This document shows positions 46,486-58,294 of a stretch of DNA of 64,000 nucleotides, in pieces (within the stretch, counting starts at the first letter, position 1; each line of letters starts with the position of its first letter). The notes under the pieces were generated by a model, which saw only the letters and a program-made list of their open reading frames with translations, did no database searches and was not told the origin of the DNA. The position numbers were made by a program, and so were the translations under genes. The stretch lies in assembly GCF_024139115.2 (NCBI RefSeq), contig NC_085140.1, forward strand, positions 421,860,283 to 421,924,282. The letters run 5' to 3'. Source of the stretch: Armigeres subalbatus (Eukaryota; Arthropoda; Insecta; Diptera; Culicidae).

Positions 46486-47190
46486 AACTCATTACTTTTG
46501 GCAGACATTGAATTGTTTTTTGACAGATGTCTTATACTAATGACACACAGGTGGTATTCGTACCATGGTACAAGTTGTACCACAAGTGTGTCACCTTGAA
46601 CAATGCTGGCAGAACGTGGAAAACCGTGGTACAATATGTACTAGGGTATATTACCGGTGGTACTTGTACCACAGGTGTGTCTTTAGTATTATTGGTCTTA
46701 TTTGTGTCTTTGGTGTTTTGGTCTGAAATTTTATCAGAATTTCATTAAAAATTTCAATAAATATAATTTGGAAACAATTTTTTTTTGACGTAGGACTACG
46801 TCTGTGTTTTCTATATTGGGGTACACTTTACGATTGCGAAAATCGGGTACCGTCACGAAAATATGATAGACTTTAAACTTTAATATCTAAGCCGTTTCTC
46901 GATGGATTTTCATTTTTTCTGGACCATTCGATCAAGGATGAGTCAACGCTTCTTTGTATTTATTTGAAAATACTGATTTTTAACTAATTATTATCGATAA
47001 TTGATAAAAAGTTTAGAAATAGGTAAACTAACCAATCACGTACATGCATCACTAGCACAGACATCAAAAATCAATCCATCGCATTGGTGGTGATGCTCGA
47101 TGTGTTGCTGCAGATCATTCAACCTCAACGAACCAGAATTTCATATGACGAAATGGTTTACCATAAAAATAATACAAAAAAATATTACAA
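46486..47190. other. No gene; short GGTACAAGTTGTACC palindromes
   Basis: GGTACAAGTTGTACCACA and related GTACCACAGGTGTGTC motifs repeat at 46540-46690. The remainder is AT-rich, with no domain-bearing frame. Confidence 0.45.
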
Positions 47191-49060
47191 ATTGTGGTGT
47201 CAGTTAGTTGGAAAGAAACATTGGGAAAAGAAAATTGGTTCTTCTCATTTTATGAAAAGAAAGAGTTAATTGCGAAAATGGACTGTTTCGGTGGTATCGG
47301 GTTTGGCGTGGTTGTTTGGTTGCTGTTAGTGATTCCATCCATTAAAATTCACTACATCATCTCCCTCCGACGTGCTATCAAATTCGCTATTTACGATTGA
47401 GTTTTGCACTTTGAAGAAAGTTTATTTCGGATAGTCGGATCAACCTTCTTTTGTATAAAATCAATGAAGACGCCACCTCAATGGAAACTATCTACAGCAA
47501 CCACCCATCGGTGAACTTCGCTCGGACAGACAGATGTTGAAAGATAATGTTTTGTAATATGAAGAAACTTCGTCTTGAGTCGAATCTCTGTTGTCATTCC
47601 TCGCAACAACATGCATCTTAGATAAACAACATCTCATAACCAAATTTAGAATCTTGCGAGAAAGTTTCATTGGATTCTTAGAATTTGTCATTCTCCGAAC
47701 GATCCGTTGTCTGTGGAATCCCGATCGAAATGGCTCGCGCCCGCCGAAAGCAGCTTTCTTATATCTAATGAAGTAATTCCATTAGCCCCGCCCCTTCATT
47801 AATCGTTATGAGTGCACATTATATTTACACCCATATCAGGGGCGGGGCTAACGGGTTTAATTTATTAAATACAAGAAAGCTGCTGTTCGGCGCGCGCGAG
47901 CCATTTTGATCGGGATTCCACAGAGAGCGGTTCGGCATTCGATGCAGCGGAGCGGACACAGCAGCACGAAGTGGGTGGCAGTGTGGCAATGCTGTAAATT
48001 TATTTCAACCTTTGGAGGCTTAGCGAAAAATCATCAAGTGGCGGTCGGACAGTTGCAACGCAAGGTGTGGACAAGCGATCGGATGCAGTTAGTTATTGGA
48101 ATGTGAATTGGAAAAAGAAAATTGGTTTTTCTCAGGACCAACATTTTACAAAAAGAAAGAGTTAATTGCGAAAATGGACTATTTCGGTGGCATTGGGTTT
48201 GGCGTGGTAGCTGGTTGCTGTTAGTGATTCCATAAAATCAATGAAGACGCCACCTCAGTGGAAACTTTCTACAGCAACCACCCATCGGTGAACGTCGCTC
48301 GGACAGACAGATGCCAAGAGATAATGTTTTGTAATATGAAGAAACTTCGTCTTGAGTCAAATTTCTGTTGTTATTCTTCGCAACAATACGCATCTTAGAT
48401 AACCTACATCTAATAACCAAATTCAGAATATTGCGAGAAAGTTTCATCAGATTCTTAGAATTTTTCTTTCTCCGAACGGTCTGTTGTCTGCGGTATCTCG
48501 ATCAAAATGGCTCTCGCGCCGAAAAGCAGCTTTCTTATATCTAATGAAGTAATTCCATTAGCACCGCCCCTTCATTAATCGTTATGAGTGCGAAATATAT
48601 TTACACTCATATCAGTCACAAAAGGGCGGGGCTAACGGGCTTAATTTATTGAATACAAGAAAGCTGCTTTCCGGCTCGAGTGAGCCATTTTGATAGGGAT
48701 TCCGCAAGGAGCGATTCGACAAAATCTGATGCAGCGGATCGGACACTGAGGGTCAAATAACCCTCTCATAAGAATGGCTGGTGCTACCCAGCAATTACAA
48801 TAAGACATCGATGCAAAATGATTCGATATCTGTCAAAAGTAATCTTACTCTGCGAGCAGGGTTATTCGAAAATTATTGAAATGTCACTTTTAAGTTTAAT
48901 TACAGTTTAATTCTCCAAATGAGACAGACCCTGAGTAGCTTTCTGACGGCGCAAAACGATTAAGTTTTGCACTTTGAAGAAAGTTTATCTCGGATTGACC
49001 TTCTTTTGTATAAAATGATGGCTCGGAGAAAACTGATTTCAATTCTAATGACTAACAGAT
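47190..49060 (+). repeat. Duplicated ~780-bp unit with a GC-box foldback core
   Basis: The stretch from TCAATGAAGACGCCACCTCA at 47461 recurs at 48238 (offset 777) through about 47935/48720. The preceding GTTAATTGCGAAAATGGAC region is also duplicated, at 47270 and 48165. Each copy contains a foldback: 47711-47924 and 48487-48707, with arms GAATCCCGATCGAAATGGCT / complement and GCAGCTTTCTT / AAGAAAGCTGC, around a centre with opposed CCCCGCCCC and GGGGCGGGG. A third partial copy of TTTTGCACTTTGAAGAAAG lies at 48965. Non-coding as far as I can see. Confidence 0.8.
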
Positions 49061-49639
49061 ACATAACCAAATAATCTTGCCAGAAAATTTCACTTTCCGC
49101 CGATGACAGCCTAATCGATGAAGACGCCAATACCTCTTCTTGGATGAATAGTTTCCTGAAAATAACTATGTGTAATTAATTCTTGAAGTTCTCTTCACTT
49201 TGCCACGTACATTCCCATCGCGGGAGAAAACCAAACGTTGCAAAAAAAAATATTTGCGTGTGGTTTCGTGCCACTTCGGATTCTGCTTATTTCTCCTTTA
49301 TTTCGGACATTTTTGAGGATGGTGTCTTCTAAGTTTGTGATATATATTTGTGATCCACTGAAAACCAGTAGAGTGGCTTCAGCGTAGATGCGGCCGATGA
49401 GTTATGTTAATTCCATGGTTAGAGACTCAAAGTCCATCCAAATGGGGGCAACTATTCGACTTCATGACTATTATGGCAAATACTATCCATTTCGTATAGC
49501 TACGTAGTCCTACGTTACCTTTGCGTACAACCCGATTGGGCTGCACCTTTGAGTTTTTTAATTTCTCATAAACTCCATTTAACAATACTTCAACTTCTTG
49601 CATTTTTTTTAGAATTTCTTCAGAAATTATGTTGGTAAT
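49061..49639. other. AT-rich spacer, nothing recognised
   Basis: No motif or repeat identified between the duplicated foldback unit and the 24-bp array. Confidence 0.4.
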
Positions 49640-50960
49640 TCCTTCGAGAATATCTTCTGGTAACCTATCGGGAAATCCACCAAAAATTATTTCAAAAAAT
49701 CATCCAAAAACTTCTACAGTGGTTCTAGGAGGAGCTTTCCGAGGGATTCCTGGAGAAACTTCCCAACTAATTTCAGGTGAAACCTACGGAAAAATATTCA
49801 GAGGAATTCCTGGAGGAGCTTCCGAAGATACTCCTGAAGGATCTTCTGGAGAAACTCATCAAGGAACTCCCGGAAAAACTCCTGGAGGCACTTCCGCAGA
49901 GACTCTTGTGGGAACTTCCGGAGGAAATCCTGGACGAACTTCCGTAGACACTCCTGGAGGAACTTGCTGAAGATCTCTTGAAAGAACTTCCGTAGGAACT
50001 CCTGGATGAACTTCCGGAGGAAATCCTAGAAGAACTTCCGGATGACTTTCTGGAAGAATCTCCGGAGGAATTCCTGGGGAAACTTCCGGAGAAATTCCCT
50101 CCTTGGAAGAATTCCCTGAGGAACTCTTGAAAGAATTTCTTGAGGTACTACTGAAGGATTTTTCGGAAGAACTTCCAGATGAATTTCTGCAGGAACTTCC
50201 GGATGAATTTTTGGAGGAAATTCCGGAGGAATTCCTGGAGAAACTTCCGGAGGAATTCCTGGAGGAACTTCCCAAAAAACAATTTTAGCTCAATAAGCTA
50301 GCTTTTTAGCTGTAGAATACTGTTTTTGGTTGAATAAGTGTTCAATCAGCTTCCAATGTTTGATTGGTTCTGGAGCAATTCCTGGAGGAACTCGTGGAAA
50401 AACTTCCGGAGGAATTCCTGGAGGAGCTTCCGGAGAAATTTCTGAAGGAGGTTCCGGAAGAATTCCTGGAGGAACTTCCGGAAGAATTCTTGGAGGAACT
50501 TGTGGAGAAATTCCTGGAGGAACTTCCGGATGAATTCTTGGAGGAACTTGTGGAGAAATTTCTGGAGGAATTTATGGAGGAATTCCTGAAGGAACTTACG
50601 GAGGAATTCCTGGAGGAATTTCCGGAGGGATTGCGGGAGGAACTTCTGGAGGGATTCCTGGAGGAACTTCTGGAGGAACTCCTGGAGGAACTTCTAAGGG
50701 AATTCCTGAAAGAAATTTCGGAGGAATTCCTGGAGGAACTTCCGGAGGAATTATTGGAGCAACTTCCGGTGCAATTCCTGGAGGAATTCGCTGGAAAACT
50801 TCCGGAGGAATTTGCTGGAGGAACTTTCGGAGGAATTTGCTGGACGAACTTCCGGTGGAATTCCTGGAGGAACTTTTGCAGGAACTCCTGAAGGAATTTC
50901 CTAAGGAACCTGAAGGAACTTCTGGAGGATCTTCGGGAGGAGTTTTTTGATGATTTTTTC
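49640..50960. repeat. 24-bp minisatellite (GGAGGAATTCCTGGAGGAACTTCC)
   Basis: Made of two alternating 12-mers, GGAGGAATTCCT and GGAGGAACTTCC. It is degenerate at the left and interrupted at 50280-50365 by AT-rich DNA. Because 24 is divisible by three, each frame gives a short peptide repeat: EEFLEELP on the plus strand, SSRNSSGS on the minus strand. The plus-strand frame 50364-50891 and the minus-strand 50342-50962 are both open over the same DNA, as expected from a repeat. No start context, splice or domain evidence supports a gene. Confidence 0.9.
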
Positions 50961-51259
50961 AAGGAACTCGTTGAGAAACTTATGAAAACACTCTGAACAA
51001 TTTTTGACTTTTGGAATCAGTTCACGCCGACCCACGCCGCCGCACTACCGCTGCCGATCTCCAACGGCGTGACGCCGCCGCACCGCCGCCGCCGGTAAAT
51101 TTTCAATCGGCGCACAGGTCTACCATAAGTGCTTACGTAATTTGTGTACTACCCCAACCTCAAAAACACTTTATTCATTTCTTTGCCGACTTTTTTTTTC
51201 AACTTTTCAAGAATGATATTGATAACATCATAACATAAAATAAAAACTTCTGACACCTA

Positions 51260-51331
51260 TACTGCCGTTTTACGCATATTTGTCCCATGTTTGCTGGGAA
51301 TTCCTATGTGGGACAGCGTATAACGGCAGTA
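51260..51331. mobile_element. 68-bp TA-flanked palindromic MITE
   Basis: The element is 51262-51329: CTGCCGTTTTACGCATATTTG is matched in inverse by CAGCGTATAACGGCAG, with TA on both sides and TGTCCCA/TGGGACA inner arms. It is essentially a single hairpin. Confidence 0.8.
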
Positions 51332-52320
51332 TATGAATTCCATATTTCCAACTATGGTTTAAGTTTGAAATAACAAATGAATACGCCAAAAAAATAGACA
51401 AACCAAACTTAATGTTCGTCGCAAAACCTTCTGTGATATAATCGACGGAAGCGACGGTATGGCTGCTTCACCCTGCAGCTACTTTTAGATAGCGAATTAA
51501 CGAACTAAACTTGCTCTACTGAAATAGGTTTTTACGTTAAGTTCCCTCATAAAGCCTACCCATTTTCGGTGACAGAAAGAAAACTGTCGTTTAATATAGT
51601 ATAGATGTGGAACCCCACCTAAGATATCACCATCACCACCAGCTTTACTTTGTAGAAACGTTTTTGTCGCCCTCGAAATTAAAGGTTATTGCAATCGATT
51701 CAACAAAATTCTGTCTGTGTTTGAATGGCACCGAAGAGTATGTTTGATTTTTTTTCCGTTTTCCTGAGTCAGTACATACATGTCTGAATCGATTTCCTTC
51801 TCTGCAGATTGGAACTGCATACCGGGAATCAAGCCGCAAGTTGCACTCTTTACCTATAGTCGACATCGATGCCTGGTGTTACAAAGTACCGAATTCATCT
51901 CGCTTATTATTTTCTATTCTCTCCACCGCATCGACAACGGTTGCTACCGATCCAATTTCGAGTGATTGGGAAAAGGAAAAACCTAGCTGATTACTAATGA
52001 AAGTTACAACTTGTTTTGTTGTTTCGATTAGGGGCAAGTAAATAAGCTGGTCTTCGAAAGTAGTAATCAGTAATGTTATGCGATAAGAATCGGGTGATGT
52101 GTTTGTGGTTAAATAGTGAAGCAAAACAGTGAAGTGCAAATCCCGAGAAATTTCATGCCGAATCACATCTCCAATGGTTCTGGCTTAGAGAAGAGCGGCT
52201 AAAGCGCTGTAGTAGTGGGGAAATTTAAAAAAGGAACCCTTCTTTGTCAACGAGCACTGGCCTGGAAAATAACGCGTGTGTTGAAGGGCAGTACGCGCGC
52301 GCGGAGTACACAGAGACAAC

Positions 52321-52473
52321 GCAGATCCCAACTCTAGTCCAACTTGGCGCTGGTCTATGGTGATTGGGATGAATGCGAGACATCATCTCACAACGTCGCT
52401 ATCCCAAAATTTGGATACCAATTGTACGGAGTTCCCGGACGGATTCGAGGAGACGCTGCAGCTGCAGGTGAGT
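52321..52473 (+). other. Possible exon ending in a strong splice donor
   Basis: The sequence up to 52467 ends CTGCAG followed by GTGAGT, a consensus donor. One frame reads NCTEFPDGFEETLQLQ into the donor, preceded by an in-frame ATG at 52369. An acceptor-like CAACTCTAG precedes 52337. No domain is recognised, and upstream or downstream exons cannot be confirmed. Confidence 0.25.
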
Positions 52474-54204
52474 TTAAGCAAGCTCTCTTTACGTATTTGC
52501 AAACATATCAATTAGAAAGAATACCATAAAATAAATTGTGGGAAAGTTCAATCAGGCCCATTAAGAACTACATTAAAGCTAAATCAATTGTTTAAATACA
52601 ACCCTCATAAACAGCAAATAATTTTGAAAATTCAACGACGTGTAATATCTGTGTATTTATTTATTGAAAATATTTATGTCTACCGGTATTCATATTTTTT
52701 TTAGAAATTCAATTTTTTGTGAGTCAGTCGCAGATGATTCCTACCCGAGCAGGAGCTGTTATGTTATGCTTAAAGTATTTTGTATATTTATTTTTTGGCA
52801 TTTTATCTCTTATGCAAGGCTAGTTCATAACAGAATATGATATCAATAACAGAATGAGGTATTATTGAGGTTAATTCTTCTGCTCTGGTGGGAATTGTGT
52901 CAATTCTCTACTATTACTTTGGGGACTTCGTCAAATCTCTCCAGATCTCCCGTCGGATCTGTTTTGGGATTCCATCGAATCTCTTTGAGGACTATGTCCA
53001 ATCATTCGGGGGATTCCGTCAAATCCTGTCATGGAAGTTGTAAAAATTTCAATTCCGAATATTTCGTGGACTGAACTGGAAATCTAAACCCCCTTCCTTC
53101 AGTATAAGCTTCTCTTGTAGTCACCCATTGTGACGCTAGGCTTAGAGGGTAGAGTCAACTTACACATCCTATACACCATACGTCCCTGGCACATATTACA
53201 AAACAAAGTTAACTAATCCTTTTTTTTTAATGCACTAATCAGTCACTCTTAAACGCATTAATCAGTCACTCATATTTTACTGCATTTCTTTAGTCGAGTC
53301 GCTATCACTTGTCTTCATGAATACAGTTGCTTGTTTTGGTTGTCTCAGAAGCTAGAAATGCTGCCTCTTTTTCCTCAGTCCTTTGCATAAGCGGGTCAGT
53401 GAATGCGCCCAGTCTCGTTGTCCACTCGCGAACATGATGGATGACTGCTGGTCTGCGACGAAAACGTAAACAAATCGATCCGACACCTTTTCTGTGCGTG
53501 TCGCGACGACCATGAGAGGCCATCGTCCGTCTTCGCCGTAGTCGATTGGCGAACGGCGAATGGATGATGATGGCTGTTGATCGACCGGCGCTCGTCGTCC
53601 GTCGTCCCCATCATCGACGACGACGACGCGCGGAGCAAAAGGCGGCCGCATCATCGAACGCGTGCGGTCGAACGGTTTCAGATGTTTTCCGCGTTCGTCT
53701 CGTGACGAACACGTGCTGTCAAATTTCTGAAATATCCATGACCAACCCAATAACGATGCTTTGTTTGTGGAATTTTGGTAGTACCTGTTGAAAATGCTTG
53801 TACTTCTGGTGGGTAGCTCTAACAAATCACGGCAAATCATATCAAAGGCTTCCAGTTCAGTTCTTACGCAATTTCATATAACGCATACAATATGCGGTCG
53901 GATGAAAACGACGATCGATAAAATATCATTACCGCTGTTGAATATTTAGGTCCACATTCTCACGCTTTTACTTCGAGTGTCCCCACCGAACAGGCATAAT
54001 AATCGTTTCCAATTTGCACCCATATCGTAGGCAGCAAGACCAGTTACACCACTAATACAAATTTCAACCAATTTCGAAGAGAAGCACTAGTAAATAGATG
54101 AGATGGTGATTGCGGAAGAGCATCGCTTTTGTTGTTCGGCTGGTGGGCAGTGGCCAACAGCGCGCGGCAAGCCAAAGCGACTAGCTTAGCTCGGTGGACT
54201 TTCA

Positions 54205-54262
54205 TCGTAAATCACCAATGATTTACGGCCGTTAATTTATGCTGCCCGCCTGGTGGAGATGT
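54205..54262. promoter_or_regulatory. Candidate regulatory block (TTTACGGCCGTTAATTTATG)
   Basis: The segment AAATCACCAATGATTTACGG and CCGTTAATTTATGCTGCCC is non-repetitive and rich in homeodomain-like TTTAC/TTAAT/TTTAT cores. Only motif content supports this. Confidence 0.2.
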
Positions 54263-54879
54263 ATATTTAAATTTGGCCCAAATGGAGTGTTTCGATTATC
54301 ATCTAAACGGCAATGATGGTATGGCAAATACCGAGATGAGTAGTTGACGATGGGGCCATTTTGTTTTGGGATTATTTGAGGAGATCCCGGAAGTTGAACA
54401 GGGCGAACAATAAACATATTGGTTGATTTGTAACACATTTGTCATAAAATGCATGCAGTGGAATGTATTACTAAAAAAATGATATAGACGTATTCTTTGC
54501 ATTACGCATATTAAATAACGAAGTGTCAGTATTTAGGGGCACGGCAGGTATTTCCGTCCACGGTAGTAAGGGCTAAAACCAACCAAAGCAACGCCCATTT
54601 GCTAGAATTCCACTATAATGGAAGCAGAACGAGCTTACGATTTGGGACGGATGGGTTTGGCAAAAAAAAGTGTCACTTTTACTGGTTTTCGAGACTTTGA
54701 CGAAAAGTCAAAAATGCCTGCCTTAACCCTATTTGTTATGTTGATTTTTTGTATTGAATTTCTTCACTTAGCTTTAGTTCATGTACAATGATTTGACATG
54801 AAAAACCTGAAACCACTGCTAAAATCAATTGAGATCATCAGTACTTGTACATTGAAGATGAGTACTGATGAGTACTAGT

Positions 54880-54945
54880 CCCAAGCAAGCATCTGTTGGT
54901 TCTCTGTGCAATAACAGTTGATCTGGTCATAATGCGATAGCAACT
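54880..54945. mobile_element. Left half of a MITE split by the RTE-like LINE
   Basis: Starts CCCAAGCAAGCA and ends at ATAGCAACT, the 9-bp duplication shared with 58286-58294. Joined to 58295-58361 it gives AGCAACTTGATTGTGACC and onwards, aligning with AGCAACTCAAATGTGAC inside the intact MITE at 57702-57808. The left terminus is less certain than the right one. Confidence 0.55.
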
Positions 54946-57699
54946 ACGGGCGGTCAATTAAGCTAAGCTAAGCTTTTCATACCCAAGTCATGGTGTTAGG
55001 TGGGACGCTAAACAGCCCTGACACGACGGCCCTCCGACGAGACAGGAGGTTTGCGCAGGCCCAATAAGCCGCCTTTAAAAACAACTATTACGAACGACAT
55101 AGAAGATAATACGACTCGATACAATCGGCAACGACCTAGGCGACGAATAAAGAATCACGATTGGAAGCTTGGAACATGGAACTGCAAGTCGCTAGGCTTC
55201 GCAGGTTGCGACAGGATAATCTACGATGAATTACATCCCCGCAACATCGATGTCGTAGCGCTGCAAGAAATCTGCTGGACAGGACAGAAAGTGTGGAAAA
55301 GCGGGCATCGAGCGGCTACCTTCTACCAAAGCTGTGGCACCACCAACGAGCTGGGAACCGGCTTCATAGTGCTGGGAAAGATGCGCCAACGCATGATTGG
55401 GTGGCAGCCAATCAACGCAAGGATGTGCAAGCTGAGGATAAAAGGCCGTTTCTTCAACTACAGCATCATCAACGTGCACTACCCACACGAAGGGAGATCC
55501 GACAACGAGAAAGAAGCGTTCTATGCGCAGCTGGAGCAGACATACGATGGATGCCCACTGCGGGACGTCAAAATCGTCATCAGTGACATGAACGCTCAGG
55601 TAGGAAGGGAGGAAATATATAGACCAGACATCGGACCGGATAGTCTGCATACCGTATCGAACGACAACGGCCAACGATGCATAAACTTTGCAGCCTCCCG
55701 CGGAATGGTAGTCCGAAGCTCTTTCTTCCCCCGCAAGAATATCCACAAGGCCACATGGAAATCACCTAATCAAGTAACGGAAAGCCAAATCGACCACGTT
55801 CTAATCGACGGTAAATTCTTCTCCGACATCACGAACGTACACACTTACCGCAGTGCGAATATTGAATCCGACCACTACCTCGTTGCAGTATGTCTGCGCT
55901 CAAAACTCTCGACGGTGATCAACACGCGTCGGAGTCGTCCGCCGCGGCTAAACACTGGGCGGCTACAAGACGGTAGACTAGCCCAAGACTACGGGCAGCA
56001 GCTGGAAGTGGCACTCCCAACAGAAGAGCAGCTAGGCGCAGCATCTCTTGAAGATGGCTGGAGAGATATTCGATCCGCCATTGGAAGCACCGCAACCGCT
56101 GCACTAGGCACGGTGGCTCCGGATCAGAGGAACGACTGGTATGACGGCGAATGTGAGCAGTTAGTTGAGGAGTAGAATGCAGCATGGGCGAGATTGCTGC
56201 AACTCCGCACGAGAGCGAACGAGGCACGACACAAACGGGCGCGGAACAGACAAAACTCGATTTTCCGGAGAAAAAAGCGCCAGCAGGAAGATCTTGACCG
56301 TGAAGAGACGGAGGAACTGTACCGCGCTAATAACACACGAAAGTTCTATGAGAAGTTGAACCGTTCACGTAAGGGCCACGTGCCACAGCCCGATATGTGT
56401 AAGGACATAAACAGGAACCTTCTTACAAGCGAGCATGAGGTAATCCAAAGGTGGCGGCAGCACTACGAAGAGCACCTGAATAGCGATATGGCAGACCACG
56501 GTGGCGGTATGGTCATGAACCTAGGAGCACGCACGCAGGACATGCGACTTCCGGCTCCGAATCTCCAGGAAATCCAGGAGGAGATCGGCCGGCTGAAAAA
56601 CAACAAAGCCCCTGGAGTTGACGAACTACCAGGAGAGCTGTTTAAACACGGTGGTGAGGCACTGGCTAGAGTGCTGCACTGGGTGATTACCAAGGTTTGG
56701 GAGGATGCGGTTCTGCCTCAGGAGTGGATGGAAGGTGTCGTGTGTCCCATCTACAAAAAGGGCGACGAGCTGGATTGCAGCAACTACCGCGCAATCACAT
56801 TGCTGAACGCCGCCTACGAGGTACTCTCCCAAATTTTATGCCGCCGACTAACACCAATTATAAGAGAGTTCGTGGGGCAGTACCAGGCGGGATTTATGGG
56901 TGAACGCAGGTATTGCAGAAATGCCGCGAATACAACGTGCCCACACATCATCTATTTATCGACTTCAAAGCCGCATATGATACAATCGATCGGGACCAGC
57001 TATGGCAGCTAATGCACGAAAACGGATTTCCGGATAAACTGATACGGTTGATCAAGGCGACGATGGATCGGGTGATGTGCGTAGTTCGAGTTTCAGGGGC
57101 ATTCTCGAGTCCCTTCGAAACGCGTAGAGGGTTATGGTAAGGTGATGGTCTTTCGTGTCTACTATTCAACATCGCTTTGGAGGGAGTAATACGAAGGGCA
57201 GGGATTGACACGAGTGGTACGATTTTCACGAAGTCCGTCCAGTTATTTGGTTTCGCCGACGACATTGATATCATGGCACGTGACTTTGAGAGGATGGAGG
57301 AAGCCTACATCAGACTGAAAAGCGAAGCTAAACGGATTGGACTAGTCGTCAACACGTCGAAGACGAAGTACATGATAGGAAGAGGCTCAAGAGAGGTCAA
57401 TGTGAGCCACCCGCTACGAGTTTCTATAGGTGGTGACGAAATCGAGGTGGTTGAAGAATTCGTGTACTTGGGCTCACTGGTGACCGCCGATAACGATACC
57501 AGCAGAGAAATTCGGAGACGCATAGTGGCTGGAAATCGTACGAACTTTGGACTCCGCAAGACGCTCCGATCGAATAGAGTTCGCCGCCGTACCAAACTGA
57601 CTATCTATAAAACGCTTGTAAGACCGGTAGTTCTCTACGGACACGAGACCTGGACGATGCTCGTAGAGGACCAACACGCACTGGGAGTTTTCGAAAGGA

Positions 57700-57810
57700 A
57701 ACCCTAGCAGCACATTCCAGACCGATTTGGTTGCAGCAACTCAAATGTGACTACATTCGTCTGTATAGGGGTTGCAGTAACTTTTGTGCAACATGTGTGC
57801 TGCTCGGGAA
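57700..57810. mobile_element. 107-bp MITE in the LINE, copy 1
   Basis: The element is 57702-57808: CCCTAGCAGCACA ... GTGTGCTGCTCGGG, inverted. AA lies on both sides. The LINE fragment at 41910-42457 reads straight through this point (FERKVLRTIYGG) and so gives the empty site. Confidence 0.9.
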
Positions 57811-57952
57811 GTGTTGCGTACCATCTATGGTGGGGTGCAGATGGCGGACGGTACGTGGAGGAGGCGAATGAACCACGAGTTGCATCAGCTGTTGGGAGAA
57901 CCATCCATCGTTCACACCGCGAAAATCGGAAGACTGCGGTGGGCCGGGCACG

Positions 57953-58063
57953 TACTCTAGCAGCACAATTCACGTTGATTTGGTTTAAATAACTCAAATA
58001 TGACCAAATTTAGTCGTATATGAGTATAATAGACTGATTTACAACATCTGTGTTGCTCGGGTA
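57953..58063. mobile_element. 107-bp MITE in the LINE, copy 2
   Basis: The element is 57955-58061: CTCTAGCAGCACA ... TGTGTTGCTCGGG, with TA on both sides. The empty site in the 41910-42457 copy reads GGGCACGTAGCCAGAATG. Same length as copy 1, related in sequence, but clearly diverged from it. Confidence 0.9.
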
Positions 58064-58294
58064 GCCAGAATGTCGGACAGTAATCCGGTGAAAATGGTTT
58101 TCGACAACGATCCGACGGGAACAAGAAAGCGAGGTGCACAGCGCGCAAGGTGGATCGATCAGGTGGAGGACGACTTGCGGACCCTCCGCAGACTGCGTGG
58201 TTGGCGAAGTGCAGCCATGGACCGAGCTGAATGGAGAAGTCTGTTATGTGCAGCACAGGCCACTCCGGCCTTAGTCTGATGATAAATAGCAACT

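Larger units (their letters stand above)
50961..54879. other. Mostly unique DNA without a confirmed gene
   Basis: Contains a CpG-rich CCGCCGCCGC patch (51030-51110), a small MITE (51262), diverged GGGGATTCCGTCAAATC-type repeats (52915-53035) and a CGACG-rich stretch (53400-53700) with overlapping uninformative frames on both strands. A possible exon at 52321-52467 and a regulatory-like block at 54205 are listed separately. Confidence 0.45.
55051..58279 (+). pseudogene. RTE-like endonuclease-reverse transcriptase, broken
   Basis: AP endonuclease motifs: LGTWNCKSL, VVALQEICWTG, YSIINVHYPHEG, VISDMNAQVG and IESDHYLVAV. RT motifs: NNKAPGVDELPGELFKHGG, VCPIYKKGDELDCSNYRAIT, HHLFIDFKAAYDTID, LSCLLFNIALEGV and the catalytic FGFADDIDIMAR. 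The frame opens without an ATG near 55051. Lesions: TAG at 56173-56175 (probably from AAG), a deletion with frameshift near 56905 where the GRS-TTDQIF region should be, TAA at 57138-57140 (probably from CAA), and MITEs at 57702 and 57955. After them the C-terminus RARWIDQVEDDLRTLRRLRG ends at the TGA at 58277-58279. Function in life: target-primed reverse transcription; this copy cannot make a full protein. Confidence 0.88.
54946..58285 (+). mobile_element. RTE-like non-LTR retrotransposon with 9-bp target duplication
   Basis: Bounded by ATAGCAACT at 54937-54945 and 58286-58294. A short 5' region is followed by one long coding region for AP endonuclease and RT, then a GATGATAAA tail. Three-kilobase size, one ORF, FADD instead of YADD and the endonuclease motif ATWKSPNQVTESQIDHVLID fit the RTE clade (JAM1-type elements are known in Aedes); that clade call is by recollection. 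Two 107-bp MITEs interrupt it. Truncated relatives lie at 25441-25675 and 41910-42457. Confidence 0.85.

Noticed and set aside
43359..46540. Long plus-strand frames of 252, 290, 498 and 467 codons encoding KPPFKRLGSLLSRGSEASFQ repeats
   Set aside because: They translate a stop-free 23-bp tandem repeat through rotating frames; two of them overlap in different frames over the same DNA. No promoter, splice site or domain supports them.
50342..50962. Overlapping repetitive frames (SSRNSSGS minus, EEFLEELP plus)
   Set aside because: Product of the 24-bp minisatellite; both strands are open over the same DNA.
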